A DNA stretch of 64,000 nt. Source: Bordetella sp. FB-8 (GTDB lineage Bacteria > Pseudomonadota > Gammaproteobacteria > Burkholderiales > Burkholderiaceae_B). The stretch's first letter is position 1. Each line of letters starts with the position of its first letter. Positions 18,160 through 27,187 of this stretch are shown piece by piece. The notes under the pieces are model-generated. The model made no database searches and was not told the origin of the DNA. It was given only the letters and a program-made list of their open reading frames with translations. The stretch spans positions 620,001 to 684,000 of the forward strand of contig NZ_KB907784.1 in assembly GCF_000382185.1 (NCBI RefSeq). The letters run 5' to 3'. The position numbers and the translations under genes were made by a program.

Positions 18160-19068
18160 CTACAACATAGCCTGACTGACAAGACCGTACAGCCGGAACA
18201 CCGGATCGGGAGCGCCACGGTGCGCTTGGGCAGAAGCGTTGCGAACCATCTTCGGACAGACGTCCACCCGCATCAAACCCTGCTTGCTCAACCAGTCTGT
18301 CAGACGGGTTCCCGATGGGGTTCCCGATGGGGTTCCCGAAGGGACGTCGATACGGATGAAATCGCCCTCGCGCGCGGCCAGCCAATAAGCAATCAGAGCC
18401 TTTGCACGATCGTCGTCGCGCGCGTGCTGCGCGACCACAGGGCCGATCACATGCCCCAAACCGAAGCGGCGCTGCACGGAAAATCCAATGATCTCGCCTT
18501 CGCGCTCGATCACCACGCTTTCCCCCTCCCGCAGCAATGCGGACAAAAGCGCAGGACGCTCCAGGCCGCAGGCGCGCGCAGACAACTCAATGAGATAGGG
18601 AAAATCGGCGGGAGAACCGGCACGCAGCCGCTCGCCATCGAGCAACGCAATCGGGACGCTTTTACCGACATTTCCTTGATATTGTTCCAACAATCCACAC
18701 TCGCTGAAACCGAGCTTTTCATATAGCGGCTTGCCGGCCGCAGTCGCATGCAGGAACGTTATCCGCGGGTCCAGTTCTTGCAGAACTCTCTCCATCAGCC
18801 CGCGGCCGATACCCCGGCCTTGGAGCCGGGACGACACAATGATGTGACCGAGAGAGGCTCGGTCTTCCCCGTACTTCCAGCACATCGCAGTACCGACGAC
18901 GACATCGCCCGCCTGGGCCACGAACCCCAAGGCGGTGTCCGCGGAAAATCGCCAGTCCTCCAACCTGTGTTTCCAGCCAAACTCTTGGGAAAGCGCATGG
19001 GCCGCAGGTATGTCGGCCAAGGTGAACGTTCGATATCGAAGATTCATTGTTGATGCGGGAACATTCAC
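18160..19068 (-). CDS. GNAT N-acetyltransferase with C-terminal extra domain
   Basis: About 302 residues. The N-terminal half is a GNAT fold: motif A reads GHIIVSSRLQGRGIGRGLMERVL, followed by LHATAAGKPLYEKLGFSECG. The second half (SRDF-like PYLIELSARACGLERPALL ... GFSVQRRFGLGHVIGPVVA) resembles the Acetyltransf_18 extension. The GTG at 19068 is chosen because AAAGGAG lies six bases upstream; the ATG at 19047 has no good ribosome site. A 12-base unit repeats three times inside the gene and encodes a Ser-Gly-Thr-Pro tandem. Acceptor unknown. Confidence 0.82.
   Translation of the reverse strand: MNVPASTMNLRYRTFTLADIPAAHALSQEFGWKHRLEDWRFSADTALGFVAQAGDVVVGTAMCWKYGEDRASLGHIIVSSRLQGRGIGRGLMERVLQELDPRITFLHATAAGKPLYEKLGFSECGLLEQYQGNVGKSVPIALLDGERLRAGSPADFPYLIELSARACGLERPALLSALLREGESVVIEREGEIIGFSVQRRFGLGHVIGPVVAQHARDDDRAKALIAYWLAAREGDFIRIDVPSGTPSGTPSGTRLTDWLSKQGLMRVDVCPKMVRNASAQAHRGAPDPVFRLYGLVSQAML
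18306..18341. repeat. 12-bp in-frame tandem repeat, three copies
   Basis: The unit GGGTTCCCGATG occurs at 18306-18317 and 18318-18329, and with one base changed at 18330-18341. On the minus strand it encodes SGTP-type repeats in the acetyltransferase. The unit is a multiple of three, so copy-number change keeps the frame. Confidence 0.9.
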
Positions 19069-19446
19069 ACGCCACTCCTTTGCGCGTTTACAGGGTATTT
19101 CACTCATCATGCGCCGCATTCTGAATATTGCCGTTTCATAACCGAACGCTATCCATGCAAGAAACAGGCGCTGCGTAGCGTAGAGCTTGTCTTGCCAGTG
19201 GGCGCACGCCAAAACGGGACGATCTTCCCGCGGCTAACTATAGGAAGAAATGCCCGTTCTGTGCTTAATGCCCCATAAACGCATCGTTAAATTCCAGTTA
19301 ATTATGCCGCCGTCATTTATTTTGTCTTAACAGTCGATTTAACAGTCGTTTAGCACAACGCCTGGGTAAGTACCTATAGTGGCTACTGCGCCTACGCAAG
19401 GACAGAACCAGACACCGATCGCGCGACGAATCGCCAGGAGCCATAG
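19069..19446. other. Divergent promoter region
   Basis: 378 bases between the acetyltransferase (minus) and the D-serine-dehydratase-like gene (plus). It contains the conserved element at 19236-19270. Around 19310-19350 there is an AT-rich stretch with TTAACAGTCG / TTAACAGTCG repeated in tandem (ACAGTCGATTTAACAGTCGTTTA), another possible protein site. No gene is visible. Confidence 0.5.
19236..19270. promoter_or_regulatory. Shared operator-like element, copy 1
   Basis: ACTATAGGAAGAAAT, nine variable bases, then GTGCTTAAT. The same arrangement with identical spacing occurs at 22204-22238. It sits between the divergent acetyltransferase and D-serine-dehydratase-like genes. It is probably bound by the nearby LysR-type regulator. 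Confidence 0.65.
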
Positions 19447-20577
19447 ATGAATTTGGAGTCATTGAACACGCCCGCGGCATTGATCGACGTCGCGCGCATG
19501 ATCCGCAACATCGAACGGATGCAACAACGCATGAACGCGCTCGGCGTCAGATTCCGGCCGCACGTCAAGACCACCAAATGCGCCCAGGTGGTCAAGACGC
19601 AAATCGACGCTGGCGCGAACGGCATCACGGTATCCACGCTCAAGGAAGCCGAACAATTTTTCGCATGCGGCATCCACGACATCGTCTATGCCGTCGGCAT
19701 GGCCCCGACAAAACTCCCGCAGGCCCTGGCGCTGCGCCGCAGAGGCTGCGCCCTGAAGATCGTCGCCGATAGCGTGGCCTGCGCCGAAGCCATCGTTGCT
19801 TACGGCCGAGAGCACAAGGAACCCTTCGAAGTTTGGATCGAGATCGACGTGGACGGCCACCGTTCAGGCATAGCCCCGGACGAGGACACGCTCCTGGCCG
19901 TCGCAACGACACTTTCGGACGGCGGCATGCGCCTGGGCGGTGTGTTGGCGCATGCGGGTTCCAGCTACGACTACGACAAGCATGAAGAATTGGTCCGCAT
20001 AGCCGAACAGGAGCGTTGCGGCTGCGTGCGCGCCGCCGAGCGCCTGCGCGCCGCCGGGCACAATTGCGACGTCGTGAGCATCGGATCGACACCCACGGCG
20101 CTGGCCGCCGAGCATCTGGAAGGCGTGACCGAAGTTCGGGCAGGCGTCTACGTCATGTTCGATCTGGTCATGCATAACGTCGGCGTCAACGACACGTCCG
20201 AGATCGCATTGAGCGTGTTGACTACCGTTATCGGCCACCAGAAGGAGAAAGGCTGGGCCATCGTCGATGCAGGCTGGATGGCGATGAGCCGCGACCGTGG
20301 CACCCAGCGCCAGAAGCGCGATTATGGCTATGGGCTCGTCTGCCTGGAAGACGGACAGGTGCAGGACGGGTATCTGATGAGCAGCGCAAACCAGGAACAC
20401 GGCGTCATCAGCCGATCCGGTAGGCCTGACCGGGAGATCGAGCGGCGATTTCCAATCGGGACACGCCTGCGCATCCTGCCCAACCATGCGTGCGCCACAG
20501 GCGCGCAGCATCCGGTCTATCAAGCCCTCTGCCCCGACGGCAGTGTCGAGGCTTGGCCACGGTTCTATGGCTGGTAG
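19447..20577 (+). CDS. D-serine dehydratase-like PLP enzyme (alanine racemase N-terminal fold type III)
   Basis: 376 residues of the DSD/D-threonine aldolase superfamily. It starts with LNTPAALIDVARMIRNIERM; the PLP lysine lies in FRPHVKTTKC. The C-terminal metal pair is His-x-Cys (PNHACATG), which fits zinc-dependent D-serine or 3-hydroxyaspartate dehydratases; D-threonine aldolases usually have His-x-Asp. The reaction would release ammonia and a keto acid from a D-beta-hydroxy amino acid. The exact substrate is inferred. It is divergent from the acetyltransferase gene. Confidence 0.85.
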   Translation: MNLESLNTPAALIDVARMIRNIERMQQRMNALGVRFRPHVKTTKCAQVVKTQIDAGANGITVSTLKEAEQFFACGIHDIVYAVGMAPTKLPQALALRRRGCALKIVADSVACAEAIVAYGREHKEPFEVWIEIDVDGHRSGIAPDEDTLLAVATTLSDGGMRLGGVLAHAGSSYDYDKHEELVRIAEQERCGCVRAAERLRAAGHNCDVVSIGSTPTALAAEHLEGVTEVRAGVYVMFDLVMHNVGVNDTSEIALSVLTTVIGHQKEKGWAIVDAGWMAMSRDRGTQRQKRDYGYGLVCLEDGQVQDGYLMSSANQEHGVISRSGRPDREIERRFPIGTRLRILPNHACATGAQHPVYQALCPDGSVEAWPRFYGW

Positions 20578-20685
20578 CGAGTTCAAACCGCCGAACGCAG
20601 CACGTCGTGAGCGGACCAGATCAAGCCTGAGGGCCTCAATCGCTGATCACGCAGCGGCCTATCGCAGCGTCAGGCACGGCAGCCG

Positions 20686-22146
20686 CTAATCGTAGAACCC
20701 CAGGATCGATTTCACCTCCATGTACTCTTCCATTCCCTCGATCCCATACTCCCTGCCATTGCCGGACTGCTTGTATCCGCCGAATGGCGCTTGCGGATCC
20801 CAGGCTGGATAGTCCAGATGCACCTGGCCCGACCGTATGCGCGCGGCGACTGCGCGTAAGCGTGTCTTGTCCGCGCCTTGAACATGTGCGCCGAGTCCGT
20901 AAACCGTATCGTTCGCTATCGTGATCGCTTCTTCGACCGAGTCGTAGGGAAGGATGGCGAGGACCGGCCCGAATATCTCTTCCTGGGCGATCTTCATATC
21001 GGTGCGAACGTCGGAGAAGAGGGTCGGCCGCGCATAGAAGCCCCGGCTCAGTCCCGCGGGCCTTCCAGCCCCGCCCTCGATCAGCTTGGCCTGTTCTTCG
21101 ATGCCGGCCCCGATCATCTCCTGGACCCTATGAAACTGCGCCCGATTGGCCAGGGGGCCGTGCGTCGTCGCCTCGGCGAACGGATCGCCCACGATCATCG
21201 CTTTCGTTGCCGCCACGGCCAACGCTTCGACCCGCTGCAGAGCGCTGCGCGGCACGATCAGGCGCGTAGGCGCGCTGCACGACTGGCCCATATTCCGAAA
21301 CGCGGCGGCGACCCCCAGGGAAACCGCGCGCGGCAGATCGGCATCGGGCAGCACCAGGTTTGGCGACTTTCCGCCCAGCTCCTGCGCCACGCGCTTGACT
21401 GTCGGGGCAGCCGCTTGCGCGACCAGCACACCCGCGCGCGTCGAGCCAGTGATCGAAACCATATCGACCTGCGGATGCGCCGCAAGCGCCGCGCCTACCT
21501 GCGGGCCTGTGCCGCTTACCAAGTTGAATACGCCCGCCGGAACCCCCGCCTGCGCGATGACCTGCGCAAACAGCAAGGCGCTCAGCGGCGAGAGCTCGCT
21601 CGGCTTCAGGACCATCGTGCAGCCTGCCGCGAGGGCCGGGCCAACCTTGGCCGTGATCTGATAAATGGGCCAGTTCCACGGCGTGATCAGCGCACATACG
21701 CCGATCGGCTCGCGCACGACCGCAGTCTTGCCGCGCTGAATCCGAAATGGGTAGCTTGCCAGATTGTCGCGCGCGACTCGGATATGTTCGGCCGCAAGCG
21801 GCACGTGTGCGGCGCGCGCATAGCTGATGGGCGCGCCCATTTCCGCCGCCAGCGCCAAGGCGAACAGTTCGGCGCGCTCGCACATCAGGGCATGAATGCG
21901 GCCGAGCAAGACGGCCCGCTCTTGCGGCGAAGTCGCCGACCAGCTTGCGAAAGCCCTGCGCGCCGCGCGTACCGCCCGGTCGACGTCGCGCTCGTTTCCA
22001 AGCGGGATTTCACAGAGCGTGTCTTCGGTGGAAGGCGAGACGACAGCGAATCGGCCATCGCCCTCGGGTACGACCCATTCGCCGTCGATATAGAACTTTT
22101 CCAGCGTTCCCGCTTGCATCAGATGACGAACAACAGGCGAATTCAT
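20686..22146 (-). CDS. NAD(P)-dependent aldehyde dehydrogenase
   Basis: 486 residues with all family marks: PWNWPIYQITAKVGPALAAGCTMVLKPSE, SITGSTRAG (cofactor loop), the catalytic base in QELGGKSPNL and the catalytic Cys in NMGQSCSAPTRL. C-terminal EEIFGPVLAILPYDS and GGYKQSGNGREYG are also present. The ATG at 22146 is chosen over 22206 because AAGGA lies upstream and the family begins there. It likely oxidises an aldehyde made in the neighbouring amino-acid pathway; it could also supply a missing semialdehyde dehydrogenase elsewhere. Confidence 0.9.
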   Translation of the reverse strand: MNSPVVRHLMQAGTLEKFYIDGEWVVPEGDGRFAVVSPSTEDTLCEIPLGNERDVDRAVRAARRAFASWSATSPQERAVLLGRIHALMCERAELFALALAAEMGAPISYARAAHVPLAAEHIRVARDNLASYPFRIQRGKTAVVREPIGVCALITPWNWPIYQITAKVGPALAAGCTMVLKPSELSPLSALLFAQVIAQAGVPAGVFNLVSGTGPQVGAALAAHPQVDMVSITGSTRAGVLVAQAAAPTVKRVAQELGGKSPNLVLPDADLPRAVSLGVAAAFRNMGQSCSAPTRLIVPRSALQRVEALAVAATKAMIVGDPFAEATTHGPLANRAQFHRVQEMIGAGIEEQAKLIEGGAGRPAGLSRGFYARPTLFSDVRTDMKIAQEEIFGPVLAILPYDSVEEAITIANDTVYGLGAHVQGADKTRLRAVAARIRSGQVHLDYPAWDPQAPFGGYKQSGNGREYGIEGMEEYMEVKSILGFYD

Positions 22147-22203
22147 TGCAGTATGTCCTTGAGTCAGTGTCATGCGCCCGCGGACGGCCAAACCCGCGCT
22201 TCT

Positions 22204-22238
22204 CACTATAGGAAGAAATATTTTTGTCGTGTTTAATA
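22204..22238. promoter_or_regulatory. Shared operator-like element, copy 2
   Basis: ACTATAGGAAGAAAT, nine variable bases, then GTGTTTAAT, lying 30 bases before the LysR start and 58 bases before the aldehyde dehydrogenase start. See the matching element at 19236-19270. Position between a LysR gene and its divergent target is classic for autoregulation. Confidence 0.7.
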
Positions 22239-22268
22239 TTTATTGAATAAATCATTAAAGAGGACTTA

Positions 22269-23189
22269 ATGCTTCAGCTAGAAGACATGCAGTTGCTCCG
22301 CGCGCTCGGCGCATCGCAATCGCTTGCGGCGGCTGCAAGGTTATTGGATCTGACTCCGCCCGCGGCCACCGTACGCCTTCAGCGCATCGAAGACCGGTTG
22401 CAGATGCGCCTTGCCACGCGCGCGGCCCGAGGCATTTCCCTCACGGACGAAGGTCAGCGCCTCGTGCAGGAGGCCATCGAAATCCTGGAGCGGATCGAGT
22501 CCATCCCGTCACGCGTTTCCGGAGAGTCGAGCGGCGTAAGCGGCCATCTGCGCGTCGTAGCGCCGTTCGGGTTCGGCCGCGAATATGTCGCGCCGCTGGT
22601 TCGGGACCTGCACCGCTCGCACCCCAATCTCGCGATTTCGCTCATTCTGGTCGAGAGTCCGCTCACGGCAGCGTCGGGCGCAGACGCTGTCATTTCCATC
22701 GGCCATATAAGAGGTTCCTCATGGGTAGGGCATTTCCTGGCCCCGAACGACCGTTTCCTTTGCGCAAGCCCTGCGCTTGCGCGCAGGCTCTCCGGACTCA
22801 CGCATCCGACTGAGCTCACCCGGTGCCAATACCTCACCTTGCGAGAGAACGATCAAGATCTAACCCGACTGCGTTTCACTGAATATGACGCCGCAGGCAA
22901 ACGAACAAACAAAGCCGTAACAGTCCGGCTGCACAGCGCATTATCCTCGAACGATGGCACCGTGGTCAGAGACTGGGCTGTCGACGGCCTCGGAATCGTG
23001 GAGCGATCCGAATGGGATTGCGCGCGGCTGATCGCAAAGGGAAAACTGACGCGCCTGTTGCCGGCCTGGCGCCTGGAACCTGCTCCCGTAATGGCCTTGA
23101 CGCCCACGCGCCAAGGCCTGACCATGCGCCAAAGTGTGTTTCTGGACGCCGCCAAACGGGCCTTCAATCCCGTGCCCTGGCGAAACTGA
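22269..23189 (+). CDS. LysR-type transcriptional regulator
   Basis: 306 residues. The N-terminal winged helix reads QLLRALGASQSLAAAARLLDLTPPAATVRLQRIEDRLQMRLATR, followed by the LysR linker helix and a two-lobed effector domain (HLRVVAPFGFGREYVAPLV ...). It is divergent from the aldehyde dehydrogenase gene, so that gene is the expected target. AGAGGA precedes the ATG. The effector is unknown, perhaps a D-amino acid or its keto product. Confidence 0.92.
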   Translation: MLQLEDMQLLRALGASQSLAAAARLLDLTPPAATVRLQRIEDRLQMRLATRAARGISLTDEGQRLVQEAIEILERIESIPSRVSGESSGVSGHLRVVAPFGFGREYVAPLVRDLHRSHPNLAISLILVESPLTAASGADAVISIGHIRGSSWVGHFLAPNDRFLCASPALARRLSGLTHPTELTRCQYLTLRENDQDLTRLRFTEYDAAGKRTNKAVTVRLHSALSSNDGTVVRDWAVDGLGIVERSEWDCARLIAKGKLTRLLPAWRLEPAPVMALTPTRQGLTMRQSVFLDAAKRAFNPVPWRN

Positions 23190-23481
23190 CTCTGTTTTTC
23201 CGATTCCCGTGAGGTGCCTGAAGCCGCGTGCGATCGACGCGGACGCAGGAACGGTTCAGCCCTGAGTGTGAGCATCCCGTTCTTTCTGGATCGAATAATG
23301 CAGTTCCATCAGATCCATCCAAGGCCTGTTAACAATAAACGACCCTATATCTAATAGGGTTATTCCGGAGAGTCCGGACATACCATTTGAAACTCCAGAT
23401 GGGCGAGAAAATCGAGCCCGTATTAGCGTCTGCGCCCCCTATGGCCAGGTGGGCCGAATCAAAGCGCCTACCGCCACCATA
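23190..23481. other. Intergenic stretch after lysR
   Basis: No gene seen. A 7-bp stem ACCCTAT / ATAGGGT with a 5-base loop lies at 23342-23360, followed by TATTCC, and could be a weak end for the lysR transcript. The sequence is AT-richer than its neighbours and may mark the edge of the following island. Confidence 0.4.
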
Positions 23482-23510
23482 TAAACAAAAAGCCCTCTTA
23501 CGAGGGCTTT
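23482..23510 (-). terminator. Rho-independent terminator of cold-shock gene
   Basis: A perfect 9-bp stem (AAAGCCCTC / GAGGGCTTT) with a 4-base loop is followed on the minus strand by TTGTTTAT. It starts 27 bases after the stop of the cold-shock gene. Confidence 0.85.
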
Positions 23511-23537
23511 GGGCGTGCAATTTATCTGCAGCGAAAC

Positions 23538-23741
23538 TTACAGCGGCGTAATCTTCGTCGCCTGCGGACCCTTGGGGCCTTGGCCAGCGACGTAGCTCAC
23601 GCGCTGATTTTCCTCGAGCGACTTGAAACCACCGCCCTGGATCTCGGAGAAGTGAGCAAACAGATCCTTGCCACCACCCTCGGGCATGATGAAGCCGAAG
23701 CCCTTCTCGGCGTTGAACCACTTGACGATACCGGTTTCCAT
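23538..23741 (-). CDS. Cold-shock protein (CspA family), second copy
   Basis: 67 residues: [23 protein letters not shown]2 DLFAHFSEI, and a C-terminal [15 protein letters not shown]. The start at ATG 23741 has AAGGAA in front. It differs from the copy at 7638 (central and C-terminal residues), so they are paralogues rather than a recent duplication. A clear terminator follows. The upstream region to about 23900 should hold a long leader. Confidence 0.95.
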   Translation of the reverse strand: METGIVKWFNAEKGFGFIMPEGGGKDLFAHFSEIQGGGFKSLEENQRVSYVAGQGPKGPQATKITPL

Positions 23742-23940
23742 AAAATTCCTTGATGAGAGACGGACACGCGTCCGCAATAGAGATCCTCAACGAGGCACAT
23801 GGACAATGATGGCGAACGGTTTTACTCGAACACAACGGCACTGGAAGCGCAACGCTTGAAAATCTATGTCGACTATGAGGCTTTAGCCCAGATCAGTCAA
23901 GTAATATTTTCTGCTTTGCCGGCATTCGAGCGTTTGCGTC

Positions 23941-24522
23941 TTAATTCACCAACGAAGGAATGCCCTCATGGGCGACCAGAAGATCGTGCATATCGTTGGC
24001 GTGTTCTTCCTCGACCACCAGAATGCCCTCCAGCATGATCCGCGTAGCGGGGTCGTCGTCGGAGAAATAACGGACAAGCTCCCGGTAATGATCGATCGCA
24101 ATGCGTTCGGCAATCAGGTTCTCGCGAATCATCTCGACAAGATTGCCGCCTTCCACATATTGGGAAGCAGAACGGGAAAGTAGGCCCTCCGGGTTGAAAT
24201 CAGGCCTGCCCCCAAGCTGGTTGATGCGCTGCGCGACGGCCAGCATATGCGCCTGCTCTTCCTTCGCATGTTGTGCGAATTCCTCCCTGACCCCTTCGCT
24301 CGAGATGCCCGATGCCGAGACCGCATGCATCGTGTAGCGCAGTACGCAGACGATTTCGGTCGCAAGCACCGACTGCAAAATTGCGATCGTCTGCTCGGCG
24401 TCGCCGCGGTAAGTCGATGTCACATTGCCGGTTTCGAGATGCTTGCGGGCGTGGTTGCGCAGTGTGATCACATCGGTCAGGAACGGCTTGACGGCGGCGC
24501 CCGTCGGTTTGGTTTTACTCAT
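23941..24522 (-). CDS. Ferritin-like diiron protein (bacterioferritin type)
   Basis: 193 residues forming four helices, each with an acidic or ExxH pair: ILQSVLATEIVCVLRY, EEFAQHAKEEQAHMLAVAQRI, IRENLIAERIAIDHYRELVRY and GILVVEEEHANDMHDLL. This is the ferroxidase site pattern of the ferritin-like superfamily. It probably stores or oxidises iron and protects from peroxide. An AGGAG box lies seven bases before ATG 24522. It lies in a run of stress-type genes. Confidence 0.85.
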   Translation of the reverse strand: MSKTKPTGAAVKPFLTDVITLRNHARKHLETGNVTSTYRGDAEQTIAILQSVLATEIVCVLRYTMHAVSASGISSEGVREEFAQHAKEEQAHMLAVAQRINQLGGRPDFNPEGLLSRSASQYVEGGNLVEMIRENLIAERIAIDHYRELVRYFSDDDPATRIMLEGILVVEEEHANDMHDLLVAHEGIPSLVN

Positions 24523-24639
24523 GAGCCACTCCTTGGCGGTGGATCGGACAGTCTGCAAGTGCAGAAGCCCTGTGCAGAGTTCGAAGCATGCTCTTGCGGG
24601 CCATCCATGTCGGTACGATCCCGTACGGAGCCATCGCTC

Positions 24640-26217
24640 TCATGCTGCAAATTTCCCCTCTCTTCCCGTATCGTGCCCATTGGCGATCCGTAGCGCCTGA
24701 TCCACAGACAGTCCTGAGCGCAGGAATCCGATCAGTCGCGAAGTCTGTTGCTCGCGCCCGCAGGCGAGCGCCGCGACGACTTTTCCGTCTTTGACGAAAA
24801 GCGCCAGAAATTCGTGAAGATCGAGGTCGCCATCGGTCACGATCTCGTCCCACTCACTGGCGTGCCCGAGATATTCGAAAGTCTTGCCATAGTGGTGGGT
24901 CCAGAAGAAGGGCACACTGTCGTAACGCTCATTTGCACCGCACATGTTCCGCGCCGCGATCAGCCCATGCTGCTGCGCAACACGCCAGTGTTCTATCCGC
25001 ACCGACGGACGGCCTTCATCCAGCGGAAAAACGGCGATGTCGCCGGCCACATACAAGCCCGGCGTAGCCCACATGCCCGCATCGACGGTAATGCCGCCGT
25101 CCTTCTGCAGAGCGACCCCATCGACAAACCCTGTTGCGGGCTTCACACCCGTACCGAGCAGCACGACGTCCGCGGCGAGCCGTTCTCCGCTTGCGAGAAC
25201 GACCTCGCGCACCGCGCTTTCTCCGGCGAGAGCAGCCACCTTTGTGTCAAGCCTGAACACGACGCCGTTATCCTCGTGCAGATACCGGAACATCGAGCCG
25301 ATCCGGTCGCCGAATTGCACCGAGAACGGTATTTTGTCTGTCGAGACGACGGTGATATCGATGTTCCGCTTTCTAAGCGCGCAAGCCGATTCGAGTCCGA
25401 TAAAGCTGCTGCCAAGAATGACCACGCGGCATCGATCATGGACCGCATCGACGATATCGCACGCATCGGCCAGACTGCGGAGCCTGTACACGTTACCGAG
25501 ATCGCAGCCGGGCATATCGGGTACGACCGGCGTGCTTCCCGGTGCGAGCAGGGCAGCGTCATAGGCCAACTCGCGTCCGTCTTCAAAGTGAATATGACGA
25601 ATCCCCGCGTCCAGCCGAGATACCGTCGACACGATCCGCTCGATCCGCTCATTTGCAATGAAACCCGCGGGCAACAACGCTGGCACATCCTGCGGCTTCA
25701 TCTCCCCCGATAGCACGAACTTGCTAAGCGACGTGCGATCGTAGGGCGCTTGCGGCTCCTTTCCAATCAGCACGATCCGGCCAGAAAAACCGCGGCGGCG
25801 CAGCCCAGCGCAGGCTGCGCCGCCGGCCGCTCCCGCCCCGATGATCGCGAACACGCGCGGATCGTCCGTGCGTGCGGATGCAGAGGCAGCGGGCGACGAT
25901 AACTTTTCGGGCACTACCATGACGTTGTCGCCCTCGACCGTAACGGGATAACGGTCCAATGCCACCAGCGGGGGCGGCTCGAGGACATCGCCGGTGGCCA
26001 ACGCGAATATTCCCTTGTGCCACGGACAGACGATATGGCCATGGCAGACGGCACCTTCCTCCAGCGGCGCACCGGCATGCGGACAATCTGCCGCGTAGGC
26101 ATGCACGGCATCGCCATCTCGGATTAGCAACACATTTTCCTTTTCGACCACCACGCGTATCGGATGACCGTCCCTAAGTTGGGAGAAGCGTGCGACGTTA
26201 TGACTGGAAGTTGGCAT
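24640..26217 (-). CDS. Rieske-FAD NADH oxidoreductase (AIFM3/ferredoxin-reductase-like)
   Basis: About 525 residues. The N-terminal domain (1-105) is a Rieske cluster with CPHAGAPLEEGAVCHGHIVCPWH, giving the Cys-His and Cys-x2-His ligands. Then comes an FAD/NAD reductase: AIIGAGAAGGAACAGLRRRG, LLAPGSTP, VVILGSSFIGLESACALRKR, GLYVAGDIAVF, and a C-terminal domain with VPFFWTHHYGKTFEYLGHA. It would pass electrons from NADH through FAD to the cluster. The partner acceptor is unknown. ATG 26217 has AGGA at a better distance than ATG 26223. Confidence 0.9.
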   Translation of the reverse strand: MPTSSHNVARFSQLRDGHPIRVVVEKENVLLIRDGDAVHAYAADCPHAGAPLEEGAVCHGHIVCPWHKGIFALATGDVLEPPPLVALDRYPVTVEGDNVMVVPEKLSSPAASASARTDDPRVFAIIGAGAAGGAACAGLRRRGFSGRIVLIGKEPQAPYDRTSLSKFVLSGEMKPQDVPALLPAGFIANERIERIVSTVSRLDAGIRHIHFEDGRELAYDAALLAPGSTPVVPDMPGCDLGNVYRLRSLADACDIVDAVHDRCRVVILGSSFIGLESACALRKRNIDITVVSTDKIPFSVQFGDRIGSMFRYLHEDNGVVFRLDTKVAALAGESAVREVVLASGERLAADVVLLGTGVKPATGFVDGVALQKDGGITVDAGMWATPGLYVAGDIAVFPLDEGRPSVRIEHWRVAQQHGLIAARNMCGANERYDSVPFFWTHHYGKTFEYLGHASEWDEIVTDGDLDLHEFLALFVKDGKVVAALACGREQQTSRLIGFLRSGLSVDQALRIANGHDTGREGKFAA

Positions 26218-26335
26218 CGTCATTCCTATCTAGGTGTGGCCGCGCCATATCAAGGCAAGCCGGTCAAGCGGCGCACTTTCTGAACCATGGCGTGCAAGTC
26301 GCCGGAACCGGCGTGCAAAAGGCGCAGGCCATGGG

Positions 26336-26815
26336 TCAGGGCGTGCCGACTCTGAGGGCGGAGGTATCCACGCTCTTAACGCCCTGGACGCTTTGAGCGA
26401 TTTGCTTGACGTGGTCGATTGCGCCGGAATTGGCAAGTTTGCCGCTGAGCGCCACCACGCCATGCGTAGTCTCGACACCGACATCAAAGCCCTTGCTGAC
26501 ACTGTCGGCAAGGAGTTCCGATTTCACCTTGGTGGTGATCCAGCTGTCCGAGGCCACATGCTCAGTCTGATCAACAGCGCCTTGGTCATTTTCGCTCTGT
26601 GCCTGCGGTGTCGACTGCTGGGCGACGGCCATGCGCGCAGACAGGGCGCAGCTCAATGCCAGCGCCATGCCGCAGGCAAACACAGCGAGCCTGAAAGGCC
26701 TGAGAATAGGCAGGACATCCACGACGGCCTTGCGCCGCATGGCACCGGCGCCGCCCGGCACGAAGCCCGAATCGTCATTAATGGTAATACCAGATGTAGG
26801 GAAAGCGTTTCTCAT
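26336..26815 (-). CDS. BON-domain periplasmic protein
   Basis: 159 residues. There is a long N-region with a hydrophobic export segment (RLAVFACGMALALSCALSARMAVAQQ). After a linker of about 25 residues comes one BON domain (DSWITTKVKSELLADSVSKGFDVGVETTHGVVALSGKLAN ... VKSVDTSALRV). BON proteins of the OsmY/Kbp type bind envelope surfaces or ions and are stress-induced. GGAGA precedes ATG 26815. The divergent neighbour is the PRC-barrel gene, a frequent partner in stress islands. Confidence 0.85.
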   Translation of the reverse strand: MRNAFPTSGITINDDSGFVPGGAGAMRRKAVVDVLPILRPFRLAVFACGMALALSCALSARMAVAQQSTPQAQSENDQGAVDQTEHVASDSWITTKVKSELLADSVSKGFDVGVETTHGVVALSGKLANSGAIDHVKQIAQSVQGVKSVDTSALRVGTP

Positions 26816-27187
26816 GATGATCTCCGAGAAATCACAGTAGCCTGAACAAGTCGCCGGAATGGCGCTTGTGCGGCTTTGAGCGAATTTGCCGGATCGGCCC
26901 GTTCGCTTCGCCTCAGGACTGAGTAATGCAGCATGCCGGGGGGAGTGCGCAAAGGTCTGTTCGGTAGCCGGCATTAGGCGGCTCGGGAAACACTGACGAT
27001 GCAGACACGGGAACCGCCAAGTGATCTGGATTTCACGGCTTCGCTGTTGCTGTGCGATACCGGACCGACAAACGCTGCTCTGGGGCTCAAGCTGCGTCTG
27101 AGCTATCGACATCGCGCTGATACTGGCCAGGCGATCCGAGGCAACTGGCTCCAGGAAACCAGCCAGTTTTATTCAAGGAGCCGGTGC
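26816..27187. other. Divergent intergenic region
   Basis: 372 bases between the BON gene (minus) and the small ORF plus PRC-barrel gene (plus). No convincing gene. It should contain both promoters. A good ribosome site (AAGGAG, 27175-27180) ends it. Confidence 0.4.

Noticed and set aside
18306..18341. CRISPR-like repeat
   Set aside because: The units are contiguous, 12 bases long and in-frame within a gene; there are no spacers.
19447..20577. D-threonine aldolase assignment
   Set aside because: The metal motif is His-x-Cys rather than the His-x-Asp expected for aldolases, so a dehydratase-like role fits better.
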